Shown here: positions 55,515 through 64,000 of the stretch, piece by piece | Position numbering within the stretch: position 1 is the first letter of the stretch | How the letters are laid out: the number at the start of each line of letters is the position of its first letter | Assembly (NCBI GenBank): GCA_944548615.1 | Contig: OX155951.1 | Span: 25,220,464 to 25,284,463, forward strand | Source of the DNA: Micropterix aruncella | Taxonomy: Eukaryota > Arthropoda > Insecta > Lepidoptera > Micropterigidae | Direction of reading: 5' to 3' | DNA length: 64,000 bases | Made by a program: the position numbers and the translations under genes | The notes under the pieces: model-generated | Seen by the model: the letters and a program-made list of their open reading frames with translations, nothing else | The model's database searches: none | Told to the model about the DNA's origin: nothing

Positions 55515-56133
55515 GGCAGCGCCACACTTGTCCCACGTGCGCAACTTACGAAACGCATTATGACGTCTGGAACCTTAAATTCGCATGATAATAGATTACT
55601 TAGGGGTTCGATACACTAGGTCTACGTTCGCAACGTTAGCGACGCATGATGACATCTGGCCCTTGAATTTAGATGGAAGCAGACACACTTATCCCACGCA
55701 ACGTTGCGTATGACAAGTGTTTCTGCTTGCATTCAAATACAAGGGCCAGATGTCATAATGCGTTGCGTACGTTGCGTACGTAGGCCCAGTGTGTCGGACT
55801 CCTTAGAAACACACTTAGGGGTCCAGCAGACTGGTCTTACATACGCAACGTACGCAACGCATTATGACATCTGGCCCTTGATAAATGTGTCTGCATGAAA
55901 GCACACATTTATCGCACGCAACGTTGCGTGAAATAAGTGTATCTGCTTTCATGTAAGTTCAAGGGCCAGATGTCGCAATGCGTTGCGTACGTAGGACCAA
56001 TGTGCCCTTATCCCACGTAACGTTGCGTAGGATAAGTGTGTATCTAAGTTATTTGTTTTCATGCAAATTCAAGGCTCCAGACGTCATAATGCATTGAGTA
56101 CGTTGCGTACGTGGGACAAGTGTGGTGCTGACA
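55515..56133. mobile_element. Multimeric, nested palindromic MITE
   Basis: The outer ends (GGCAGCGCCACACTTGTCCC at 55515 and the complement of GGGACAAGTGTGGTGCTGAC at the right) are inverted. Between them lie at least two further inverted units. Each is built from ACGCATTATGACATCTGGCC, CCTTGAA-TTT, a ACACTTATCCCACGCAACG arm and its complement. GCGTACGTTGCGTACGT and ACGCAACGTTGCGT palindromes recur six or more times. This is best explained by the element inserting into, or recombining with, copies of itself. Non-coding; the 37 kDa-style frames seen are not real. Confidence 0.75.
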
Positions 56134-56139
56134 TAAAGC

Positions 56140-56685
56140 TCATAAAATTTTTTTTAAACCCTCCCCCCCCCCCCTCCCTCACCTTGCTTCCCTTCAAAAT
56201 AAGCTTAGGTACTGGTCGAGCAATTTTGTGTTTTTCCGAATAACCTACATTATCATTAAATATTAATTATATTCAATTATATTATTATTTTAGGTTCTAC
56301 TAAATTCAGAAACATATGACGTGATTTAGTTTACACATCGGAACTGAGCGCTGTTTTAACTCGTTCACAAAGTTCATCTGTAATCGGAAACGCAACATCT
56401 GTTAAATTAGCACCACCTCGCTGAAAACGTGCTTCTGAAAGTAGGTGACTGTGTAAACGCAAGTCTTCGGATTAACTCCAGCGTAAACAATTGCACAGTT
56501 CTTCCTGCGTTGGCTCACTCGCCTCTATTCTTAGCTAGCAATAACGTCGTGTATCGGGGAACCGGGGAGAACGAACAGGAAATAGTGCAATATGCAGGTT
56601 TACGGGCACGCATTCTTTTGCGTTTATTACCGTGAAATCGTTTGATCAGCTCGTTTCACAGACCACAGGAGAGGTTGTAGTGTTG
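56140..56685. other. No gene recognised
   Basis: Includes a C-run at 56161-56176. No conserved frame. Confidence 0.35.
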
Positions 56686-56806
56686 ACAGAGTTGGCAATG
56701 AAAAACATCGGTTTTGTCACCCCAAAACAAACACCCCCAAACATTAAATTAAAATCGATGAGCGCCCTCTATCGACCGTAGAACCCTGTTAGTTTCCATT
56801 TGCAAC

Positions 56807-57179
56807 CAGTGGTGTAACAAAGCCGGTGCAGCCGGCGCGGCGCACCCGGGCCCACGATAGTTTGGAACCCAAATGAAACATCAGTACGATTGACGATGCA
56901 TACAACTCTGCTAGGATGCTATGAAAACTGAAAAAATGGATATATCAGAACAAATCGATGATTTTGTAGCGTATAATTCAGTAGTTTAATTAACAATGAA
57001 GCGCCGTATAAATATAGAAACATTTTTTTTCGAACGTAGACAGTAATTATATCCTATATAGTATATAAGATATAGCTACTATATTATATAGTACACCTAT
57101 ACCATAATGAAGGTGAATAAGTAGGGAGACCTTTTGTTCAATTTTGAACCGGGGCCTATTCTTTAAAGTTACGCCACTG
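56807..57179. mobile_element. hAT-like MITE inserted in family A
   Basis: The ends are inverted: CAGTGGTGTAAC at 56807-56818 and GTTACGCCACTG at 57168-57179. Flanking 8-mers TTTGCAAC and ATTGCAAC agree at seven positions and duplicate a site that is single (TTGCAATCGCC) in the family A copy at 15137. Length 373 bp, no transposase. CAGTGGCGTAAC ends and an 8 bp duplication point to the hAT superfamily. Confidence 0.8.
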
Positions 57180-57556
57180 ATTGCAACCGCCTCGGGCGGA
57201 GCAGTTCGTTTTTTGGCTAAGGACCGGGTTGGGCCAAGCGCTAACAGATGGCATTAATATTAGATTAAAATGCATGGCGGAATTTAAATATTATTAGTGT
57301 AGCTTGTATATGAGATATTCCAATGAAAATTTCACAATGTGATTACCTGCCCAACAAGCATCTATGTACCAAGTTTCAAGTAAGTTCAATATTTCGATAT
57401 TGAAACATGAATATAGCTCCCACTGGTGGTCCGATTCAATCTTTCCAAGTTTTGCCAAGACCAAATGATGCCTGCATGCCAGATTTCAGCTCAATCGAAT
57501 TAAGCGTTTGGGCGCTACAGTGAAAGAGTAGGTACACACAGACACACAGACACACT

Positions 57557-57828
57557 ATTTTTTATTTGTTGAGTGGGGCTTTTCTAAGATCTTTATGAGC
57601 CTTGTAACACTGCGACCATTGCTGATCTATTGTGATCGCCACCTACTATAGTTCTGCGCTAAGCCTCGTGTCATTTAAGAACCGCAGCAGGCTTTTGCCG
57701 CCAGATTGTTTTACCTCCTCAGGTTGGAGGTAGTGACCACCCAAGTGGGTGTATCTTTTACGCATCAGCGGGCCACACTCGCACATGAGGTGCTGGGGAG
57801 TTTTCTCTGCCCCTTGGCAGAACCTGCA
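57557..57828 (-). pseudogene. 5-prime-truncated LINE with a 14 bp target duplication
   Basis: The minus strand reads CRFCQGAEKTPQHLMCECGP, LMRKRYTHLGGHYLQPEEVK and SLLRFLNDTRLSAEL, the same C-terminus as the LINE at 3758 but without its frameshift. The 14 bp CACACAGACACACT is present at 57543-57556 and 57829-57842, so the insertion fell in the CA-rich microsatellite of a family A copy. The 3-prime end is A-rich. Confidence 0.8.
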
Positions 57829-58445
57829 CACACAGACACACTAACAGATAGACAGACAGACGCACGTGCAGACTTCCACCTGAAAATTGTCTTAATCGTC
57901 TCCGTCTTTATCTCGAAAAAAAAACAGAAAAGTTACTAAGTATTATCACCTTATGTGAAAGTCCAATGAAAATCGAGAAAATAAGCAGCACTCACTCACT
58001 TTCATAGTAACTTCCAATCGTCTGCAAAAAAACATAATTCAAAATAACGGTATCGATCGTCTTACCAATTATAGCACATTTTTCGCTGATAAGAGGCATT
58101 CGTCAATGAAATGACATAAACATATATAACCAAGAGTCGGGAGCTACAGCTCTTCACGGGTCGAGTGACAATTTAAATACGAAAATAGGGTCACGATAAG
58201 TCCGACACCCATGCACGTTTATCACTCTCGGCGGAAGCAAATTATCAATGGAATACGGGAAAAAACTTCTTGCGAAATATTATAATAAAATGTTCAATTT
58301 GTATCCGAGTGGATTTGATATTATTTAACCCCTGGATACATAAATGAGATACAGCATCTATCTGTTCGCAATTGAGAACAACTGAACCGATTTATTTTCC
58401 CAAAGTCCGTTTGACTATGATTCAATATTATTTGTGTATTTAGCC

Positions 58446-58550
58446 TTTAAACTCTTTAATAAACTTCCAAAGTTAATACAAGAATTAGAACCAAAAATGT
58501 TCGAATATAGAGTTAAACATTGGCCTATAACACATGCTTTTATATTGTGA
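58446..58550 (+). pseudogene. LINE extreme C-terminal scrap
   Basis: Reads FKLFNKLPKLIQELEPKMFE then YRVKHWPITHAFIL and a TGA. The LFNKLP...(F/I)....VK.W......(F/Y) ending is typical of CR1/L2-like polyproteins. Upstream is not recognisable. Confidence 0.5.
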
Positions 58551-58619
58551 ACGAGCATTTTTTTTTCGAGATGAGGACAGATTTTGATCACCCCCCCCCC
58601 CCCCCTCCCAACCCCTTTC

Positions 58620-58865
58620 CCAGAGACGATTAAGACTATTTCCAGGCTGAATTATGTCTGCGAGTCTGTGTGTCTGTGTGAGTGTGTGTATTCCTCCACG
58701 GTAGCGCCAAAACGCTGCATTGTTTATTTGTTTGTTTGTTTATACTCTTTATTGTGAAAATGTCACAATGGGCGGGTTTATTGTTATATGGGCGGGGTTT
58801 GGATTGCGGGGGGTGGGAGGGGGTTTGTCTGCTTGCCGAAAAAGTCTTGAAGTGACACAACCGAT
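58620..58865 (-). repeat. Short family A copy with an internal SINE tail
   Basis: 58620-58718 is the complement of the family A 3-prime end (GACGATTAAGAC, CACGGTAGCGCCAAAACGCT) and 58796-58865 the complement of its 5-prime end (CTTGCCGAAAAAGTCTTG). Between them 58722-58795 carries the complement of the SINE tail (TTTATTGTGAAAATGTCACA, GGGCGGGTTTATTGTTATA). Confidence 0.55.
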
Positions 58866-58933
58866 TTTTTATAAGGTAGACGATACGTCGATACATACCT
58901 CGAAAAAATATTACTATATACATATCTTAAAAC

Positions 58934-59241
58934 CTCTCTAGACGATCAAGCACGCTTGTCAAGCTTCGCGTCGTAGGCTGGGAGGGGATCGTAAACCGCA
59001 GGAAATACGCATTTTTTTTAAATATATATTTACCAAAAATGACTAATTTTGTAGTTTTATACCAGGGAGTCACGTCATGCATCAATCAATTACGTCTAAT
59101 TAACTTGACTCCCTAGTATAAACTACAAAATTAGGCATTTTTAGTAAATATAAAAAATATATTTGCATATTTCCTGCGGTTTACCATCCCCTCCCAGCCC
59201 GCGACGCGCAGCTTATCAAGCATGCTTGATCGTCTAGAGAG
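58934..59241. mobile_element. Foldback element with about 140 bp arms
   Basis: Left arm 58934-59073 (CTCTCTAGACGATCAAGC ... GTAGTTTTATACCAGGGAGT) is mirrored by 59106-59241 (ACTCCCTAGTATAAACTAC ... GCTTGATCGTCTAGAGAG) with a 32 bp spacer. TTAA lies just outside each end (58927-58930 and 59247-59250), so a TTAA-targeting (piggyBac-like) MITE is possible, though the 2 bp length difference leaves this open. Non-coding. Confidence 0.75.
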
Positions 59242-59249
59242 CCTATTTA

Positions 59250-60505
59250 ATATACATACTTATTTTGAAAAATTATGTCATCTCTCTAACTTACTACCTC
59301 TATTATTTTTATATTAAAACATACGAGGTAAACCTCCTAGGAATATTTTGATAATATTTGGATATTGTCGTTTAATATAGGTATGTCATTATTAAGCATT
59401 CATCTTTCATTTGGTTTTACTTTGGTTATTATTAGTATTATTTTTTAATTATTTGTTGCATTAATTTCTTTGATATATATTTTTTGATTATTTGTTTCAT
59501 TCATATTTTGAATATTTAGATATGTTTTAAACATTTATTATAATGACGTATACTTGCAATTTTGGATGTCTAAAAGACTATCGACGAATAGCTGATTCTT
59601 AATTGACTATTTATTCTTTAGCTGACTATTATTTCGATATTACGTAATATTTTTTATGAAAATGCGACGAATTTGACGAGACAATCTGCAAATCAGATAT
59701 TTTTCTTGGGTTCATCATCGTAGCAAATAGCTATTTTTAGATTATCGGGTTTAGCAATCAGATGGCACTCTTAAAAGTGTGTCATTCGCTACATTAAAAT
59801 TATGATGACATTTAATGAACTGTTTGATTTTGCCGCAAAAATGATTTATTAATTTATCTGGTGCGGTTAAAGGTGCAATTGATATGGACGATAATGCAGT
59901 TTTGTTATGATCATATAAACGACAATATTCTGAGAATCTGTTAATACATTTAGATAAAGGTAGGTACACTCGTACGATATAATGATTCATGATTTGAAGA
60001 AACAGCATAAGAAGCTCCATTTGTTGATGTATGTTGCGACGATGCAAAAATTTGAAATTGTGATTTCAACAGATTAGTGGTTTGAAAACCCCAGAACCCA
60101 ATAATGTAACAAACCTATGCGTCGTATTTCTTCGTGCAGTTCCACTGTGCTATCGGCAGGTCGGAACAATGGAGTTTTTCTGTAGCTGATTCGTTAACGA
60201 TGAATGGTGTCTTCACGAGAATTTGAAGGCTTTGAATATATTCGTCGATTAACACATCTATGTCACTTTTTTTTTATTTTTCATCTTTTCTTTATAATTA
60301 CATAAAATAAATGGCGTTCCTTTTTTTTACATACTTTTAATACATTAAAGCAAAATTGCGAAAGGACATTACTTGACAGGTTTCATCACCACAACCCCAC
60401 TAGGTATACGCCTGTGTTGGGGTGATGTATATAAAGTGCTGTGGTATTTTTGAAGCCTGTGCGCCTTGCCTTCTGTCATTCTTCCACCAAATAAGAACCA
60501 ATACA
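59250..60505. other. AT-rich DNA, no gene seen
   Basis: The minus-strand frame at 59751-60047 has no motif. 59400-59590 resembles 40080-40300 in composition and phrases (TTGATTATTTGTT, CAATTTTGGAT) and may be a shared retroelement untranslated region. Confidence 0.35.
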
Positions 60506-60509
60506 TACA

Positions 60510-60822
60510 TAATGGGCCCGATTGCGTTTTTTTGTGAACTAAACCTGAAATTAGTTCAAGCGAACTAGATAGAGCAATAGGTTAGAGCGGAATATGAAAC
60601 GAACGATCGTCGATAAAAACTACCTGTTGAACTTATACTCGTCCGAATAAATTTGAACACATTTCGTGCGGTGTTAGATTCAGATGTTTTTTTTGGTGGG
60701 TAGTTTTAATGTGAAAAAGTGACAACCATTCATTTCACATTCCGCTCTAGCGTATCGCCCTGTCTCGTTTGCATGAAATAATTTCAAATTTTAGTTCCCG
60801 GAGAAACGCAATCGAGCTCAAT
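60510..60822. mobile_element. TIR MITE (PIF/Harbinger-like), second copy
   Basis: The left end GGGCCCGATTGCGTTTTTTT and the right end AACGCAATCGAGCTC are inverted. The inversion continues through GTGAACTAAA..ATTAGTTCA and AGAGCGGAATATGAAA. AAT on both sides fits a 3 bp duplication. It shares the internal TTTGGTGGGTAGTTTTAATG segment (inverted) with the copy at 39750-40065. Confidence 0.65.
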
Positions 60823-61225
60823 ATACATAATATGATATTATATAATATATTAAAACATATCATTAAATGTGTAATATATAATACTATATACCTAATATAC
60901 ATAATAAAATATAATATAATATACATAATATATCCTATAATTTATGGTAAGAAATATAATAATATTTCTCTTTTTTAAAATATAATACTATTACATTCAT
61001 CCCCAGAGCCTATGTGACACCCGTCTTTTATTTTATTTTATTTTTTATTTTATACTAAACTTACAGATAGTAAATACGTGATACGAGTATGTTCAAAACC
61101 TAATTAGGAAATCGAATTTACTATCCTATTAACAGTTTATAACAAACTGTAATAAGGTTAATACTAATATAAGGATAAGGAAAGTAATAATAAGGTAAGT
61201 TGTTAATAAGGTAAGTGCAAAAAGG

Positions 61226-61612
61226 GGTATATATATATATATATATATTAATAGTATATATATAGATCATAGTATATATATAACTATAATAGTATATATA
61301 TTATATATATAGTAATATATATAATATATTTATAATATATATACTAATAAATAAGTATATATATATATATTACTATATATATTATATATATATAAATACA
61401 TATATAATTAGTATAATATATATTACATATATATATATATATATATATATAGTAGTATATATAAATATATAGTATAATATATATATATACTATATATATA
61501 TATACTATAGATATATTATATAGTATAATATAAATATATATATATATACTATATATAATATAGTATATATTATATGATATATATATATATATATAATATA
61601 TATATATTACTA

Positions 61613-61680
<68 letters not shown>
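61226..61680. repeat. Imperfect (AT)n tract
   Basis: TATATA blocks interrupted by AGTA and ATTA, passing into a pure AT tract (61615-61680). It ends 10 bp before the TIR transposon. The apparent Tyr/Ile protein is an artefact. Confidence 0.95.
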
Positions 61681-61683
<3 letters not shown>

Positions 61684-61690
61684 AATATGA

Positions 61691-63513
61691 GAGTCATTCC
61701 ATGTCAACTAAACCGGTAGTTGGAATGAGGGGTCTCGGAATTCGGCCTAATTTTGTCAAAACATTTCAAATAGTGACCCTAACAATTCCCTAAAAGGGTT
61801 TTGTTTTATTATTATTATTAAAATTTTTACGAGATTTTGAAATTTCCAGGTTTTTGCAAACAGAGTACTACTAAAATGGCCATAAAATCTACAGTTTTTG
61901 AGCTACATACAACTTATATATGTCAAAAATGTTCATAAAAAAATGCCGCATATAAAAAAGATATGCTTAGCCAAATTTGTTCAAAATTTTAACAAAATGT
62001 TCATTGTGCAATTTTTTTAACATTTTTGAAAAACAAAAAGGCAATTTCCAAAAAATCTGAAAAAAATATATTTTGTACCTCAGATTATGGCTAAAAGTGT
62101 GCAGAGCATGGCTGTGGGGTTTTGCGTCGTTTACGAGCTATGGCGGTCCGAAGGTACCACTGCATTATAGGTGGTTTGATGTGAATTGCATGGTATATCA
62201 ATCAGTGGCGTCTTTTTCGACCGTGGCCGCCTGAATACCTTGACACCCTCCCCCGCCCCCCATCTCCCTGGTGCCCCATGATAAGCACCTGCATTTCTTT
62301 TGAGTGCTTCTTTCCGTGAAATCACATAGAAAATCGAAAAAAAATCTAGCAGGATGTTTTTGCTCCTATGCATTTATTGCCTCGCAAAAAGTACATCTAA
62401 GCCATTGATTACATTAAAGACACTGGCGCAGTCTTGATGATTTCCAGCTGGACGGTGGGGAACATGCTGGTGTGCCTTGTGCCCTCCCTCGAGTGACCTT
62501 CAGTGGTGTACGGAACCTAAAAAAGGGAAAATAAAGTAAAAACTGACAAACTATGCTTGAAACAGAAAGTCACATAAATTAAAATACCTGGATCTTCCCC
62601 ATTGTGAAATTGGACTTCCCTCGGGAACATGAACGCTTCTGGCGGGCGTCTTGTGCTCGGTAGCTTGTTCTCGGCGAGGGCGTAGTCTGAAAATTAGGTA
62701 CCCATTTTCCACTTAAAATCTTGTGCGAGTAAGCCGTAGGTACTTTTAATGATTGTGCTATGCCTTACCTTGGGAGCGATGTGACGTCAGCAGCTCCTTC
62801 AATTTCGTCTTTATCGTACTCTTCGGCATCTGAGGGGCTATTACCCTCCCCTTCCATCAGATGCAGAATGTTGCCAGCGGAGGACGATGACAAGATTTTC
62901 ATTTCCACAAAGTAGTTCGCTCGAGGAATGAAGCAATGATGGGAACGGATACCTTGAAGACCACGGGCAGTAAGGAAGAGCTTGGCCAATTTTCTTGTGT
63001 GCTTTGTGATTTGTGAATTGCACAATTTGTAAAATTCTTTGACATGTTGAGCCGCCCAGCAATATAATTCTTGTGGAGTCTGAATTTGACCACTGATAGG
63101 ACTCTGCAAACTTGCCCGAGTAGCCAGCCTCTTAAGGGTGCCTCCCAGTCCGTCACTCGGCCCCTTGCCATGAGAAGTGGCGAAAAAGTGCCACTCCGCA
63201 TCCACACCGAAGTCTTCCTTGTGCCTTACTAGGTTTGCCATATTGAATCTATTTTTGTATTGCCCGACGCAGCCATCCGAGACATATATAAGTTGTATGT
63301 AGCTCAAAAACTCTAGATTTTATGGCCATTTTAGTAATACTTTGTTTGCAAAACCCTGAAAATTTCAAAATCTCGTATAATTTAAAAAAATAATAATAAA
63401 ACAAAACCCTTTTAGGGGATTATTAGGGTCACTATTTGAAATGTTTTGACCAAATTTGGCCGAATTCCGAGACCCTTCATTCCAACTACCGGTTGAGTTG
63501 ACATGGGTGACTC
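61691..63513 (-). mobile_element. TIR DNA transposon with long inverted ends
   Basis: 61691-61924 (GAGTCATTCCATGTCAACTA ... CATACAACTTATATATGTC) is inverted at 63281-63513. ATGA abuts both ends as a possible 4 bp duplication. The interior holds one recognisable protein gene (62765-63307, minus) whose start is fused directly to the right inverted end. Two later segments with splice-like borders follow (62588-62693, acceptor TTTTCAG; 62398-62516, acceptor TTTTTTAG). The superfamily was not determined. Confidence 0.7.
62765..63307 (-). pseudogene. Transposon protein, SDG..GQYKN / ATSHGKG family, N-terminally truncated
   Basis: Reads VSDGCVGQYKNRFNMANLVR, then FGVDAEWHFFATSHGKGPSD, GLGGTLKRLATRASLQSPIS and LYCWAAQHVKEFYKLCNSQI. 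The combination SDG-x-x-QYKN, HGKG-x-x-DG-x-GG-x-x-KR is shared by a widespread group of uncharacterised animal proteins thought to be DDE-type transposon proteins; the Asp of SDG would be a catalytic acidic residue (inference). The first residues (MSYIQLIY) are encoded by the terminal inverted repeat, so the true N-terminal part is missing. The frame ends at a CCAAG|GTAAGG donor-like site, so a spliced C-terminus is possible. There are no stops in 180 codons, suggesting a young copy. Confidence 0.65.
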
Positions 63514-63539
63514 ATGAGACTCATGAGACATGGAATGAC

Positions 63540-64000
63540 TCATAAGTCGTTCCATGTCAACTCAGGGAACCCGGAAGGGGGTGGTGAGGGGGGAGGGGGG
63601 GGGGGGGGTAGGGCATGCGGGGCTCAGTTTTTGTCGGGTGTCAAGGCGGCCACCGTCGCAAAAGACGCCACTGAGTGATATACCATGCTATTCACTTCTA
63701 ACCACCTATGCAGAGGTACCTTCGGACCGCCATAGCTCGTAAACGACGCAAAACCCCATAGCCATACTTTGCACACTTTTTAGGCATAACCTGAGGTTCA
63801 AAATACATTTTTTTCAGATTTTTTGGAAATGGCCTTTTTGTTTTTCGAAAATGTTCAAAAATTGAACATTGAACATTTTTTTTAACTGAAATTTTGAACA
63901 AAATTGGGTGGGCATATTTTTTTATGTGCATTACTTTTTTATGAACGTTTTGACATATATAAGTTGTATGTAGCTCAAAAACTGTAGATTTTATGGCCAT
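63540..64000 (-). mobile_element. Second, inverted copy of the same transposon end, cut by the window edge
   Basis: From about 63637 to 64000 the sequence is the complement of 61860-62250, including GGCGGCCACCGTCGCAAAAG, TTCGGACCGCCATAGCTCGT and AACGACGCAAAACCCCAT, ending in AGATTTTATGGCCAT. 63590-63610 is a G-run. Only the terminal part is inside the window. Confidence 0.65.

Larger units (their letters stand above)
56690..57920 (+). repeat. Repeat family A copy carrying two later insertions
   Basis: Begins near TTTTGTCACCCCAAAAC and GCGCCCTCTATCGACCG, and resumes after a hAT MITE with TTGCAACCGCCTCGGGCGG and GACCGGGTTGGGCCAAGCGC. It continues to GGCGCTACAGTGAAAGAG and, beyond a LINE insertion, to AAAATTGTCTTAATCGTCTC. 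Removing the two insertions restores the family A order seen at 15005 and 16975. Confidence 0.7.

Overview
The window looks like a piece of a large, repeat-rich insect nuclear genome, most likely lepidopteran. It is AT-rich and intron-containing. It carries a type IV collagen gene closest in form to Drosophila Cg25C/Col4a1, TTAGG-type telomere-like repeats (43160-43185), many non-LTR retrotransposon remnants, and the ACCGACTTCAAAAAAAGGA-type repeat (39265-39370) that is very common in moth and butterfly introns. The order-level call is an inference; 'insect' is well supported.

The only clear host genes are two basement-membrane collagen genes arranged head to head. Collagen alpha-1(IV) lies on the minus strand from 43747 (ATG) down to 27900 (stop). 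I could place 11 coding exons with canonical splice signals and consistent phase, giving about 1,784 residues (Drosophila Col4a1 is about 1,780). The product has a signal peptide, a 7S-like N-terminus with cysteines, a long interrupted Gly-X-Y region and a twelve-cysteine NC1 domain. The exons between 29485 and 35657 are compact, while intron 2 (35658-43548) is 7.9 kb and full of repeats. On the plus strand at 47801-47902 lies a 34-codon signal-peptide exon ending in a GTAAGT donor. It is best read as exon 1 of the partner gene, collagen alpha-2(IV)/viking. No further collagen exon was recognised before 64000. The roughly 4 kb between the two ATGs is the expected shared promoter region, enlarged by dispersed repeats.

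Region by region: 1-27840 is intergenic and holds simple repeats, a mariner-like relic, at least seven truncated LINE copies, a hAT-type MITE, a TIR-bearing MITE family and three unclassified dispersed families, called A, B and C here. 27840-43750 is the collagen gene with its intronic SINE, LINE, MITE and satellite insertions. 43750-47800 is the divergent promoter interval. 47903-64000 is probably the first intron of the viking gene. It contains nested MITEs, foldback elements, two pseudo-palindromic DNA elements, long AT tracts and, at 61691-63513, a TIR DNA transposon with a protein of the SDG..GQYKN / ATSHGKG type.

Repeat layers can be ordered from nested insertions: LINE copies sit inside MITEs and inside a CA microsatellite, and a hAT MITE sits inside a family A copy. 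The tRNA-derived SINE shares its 3-prime tail with three LINE 3-prime ends in the same window, which suggests LINE-dependent SINE mobilisation.
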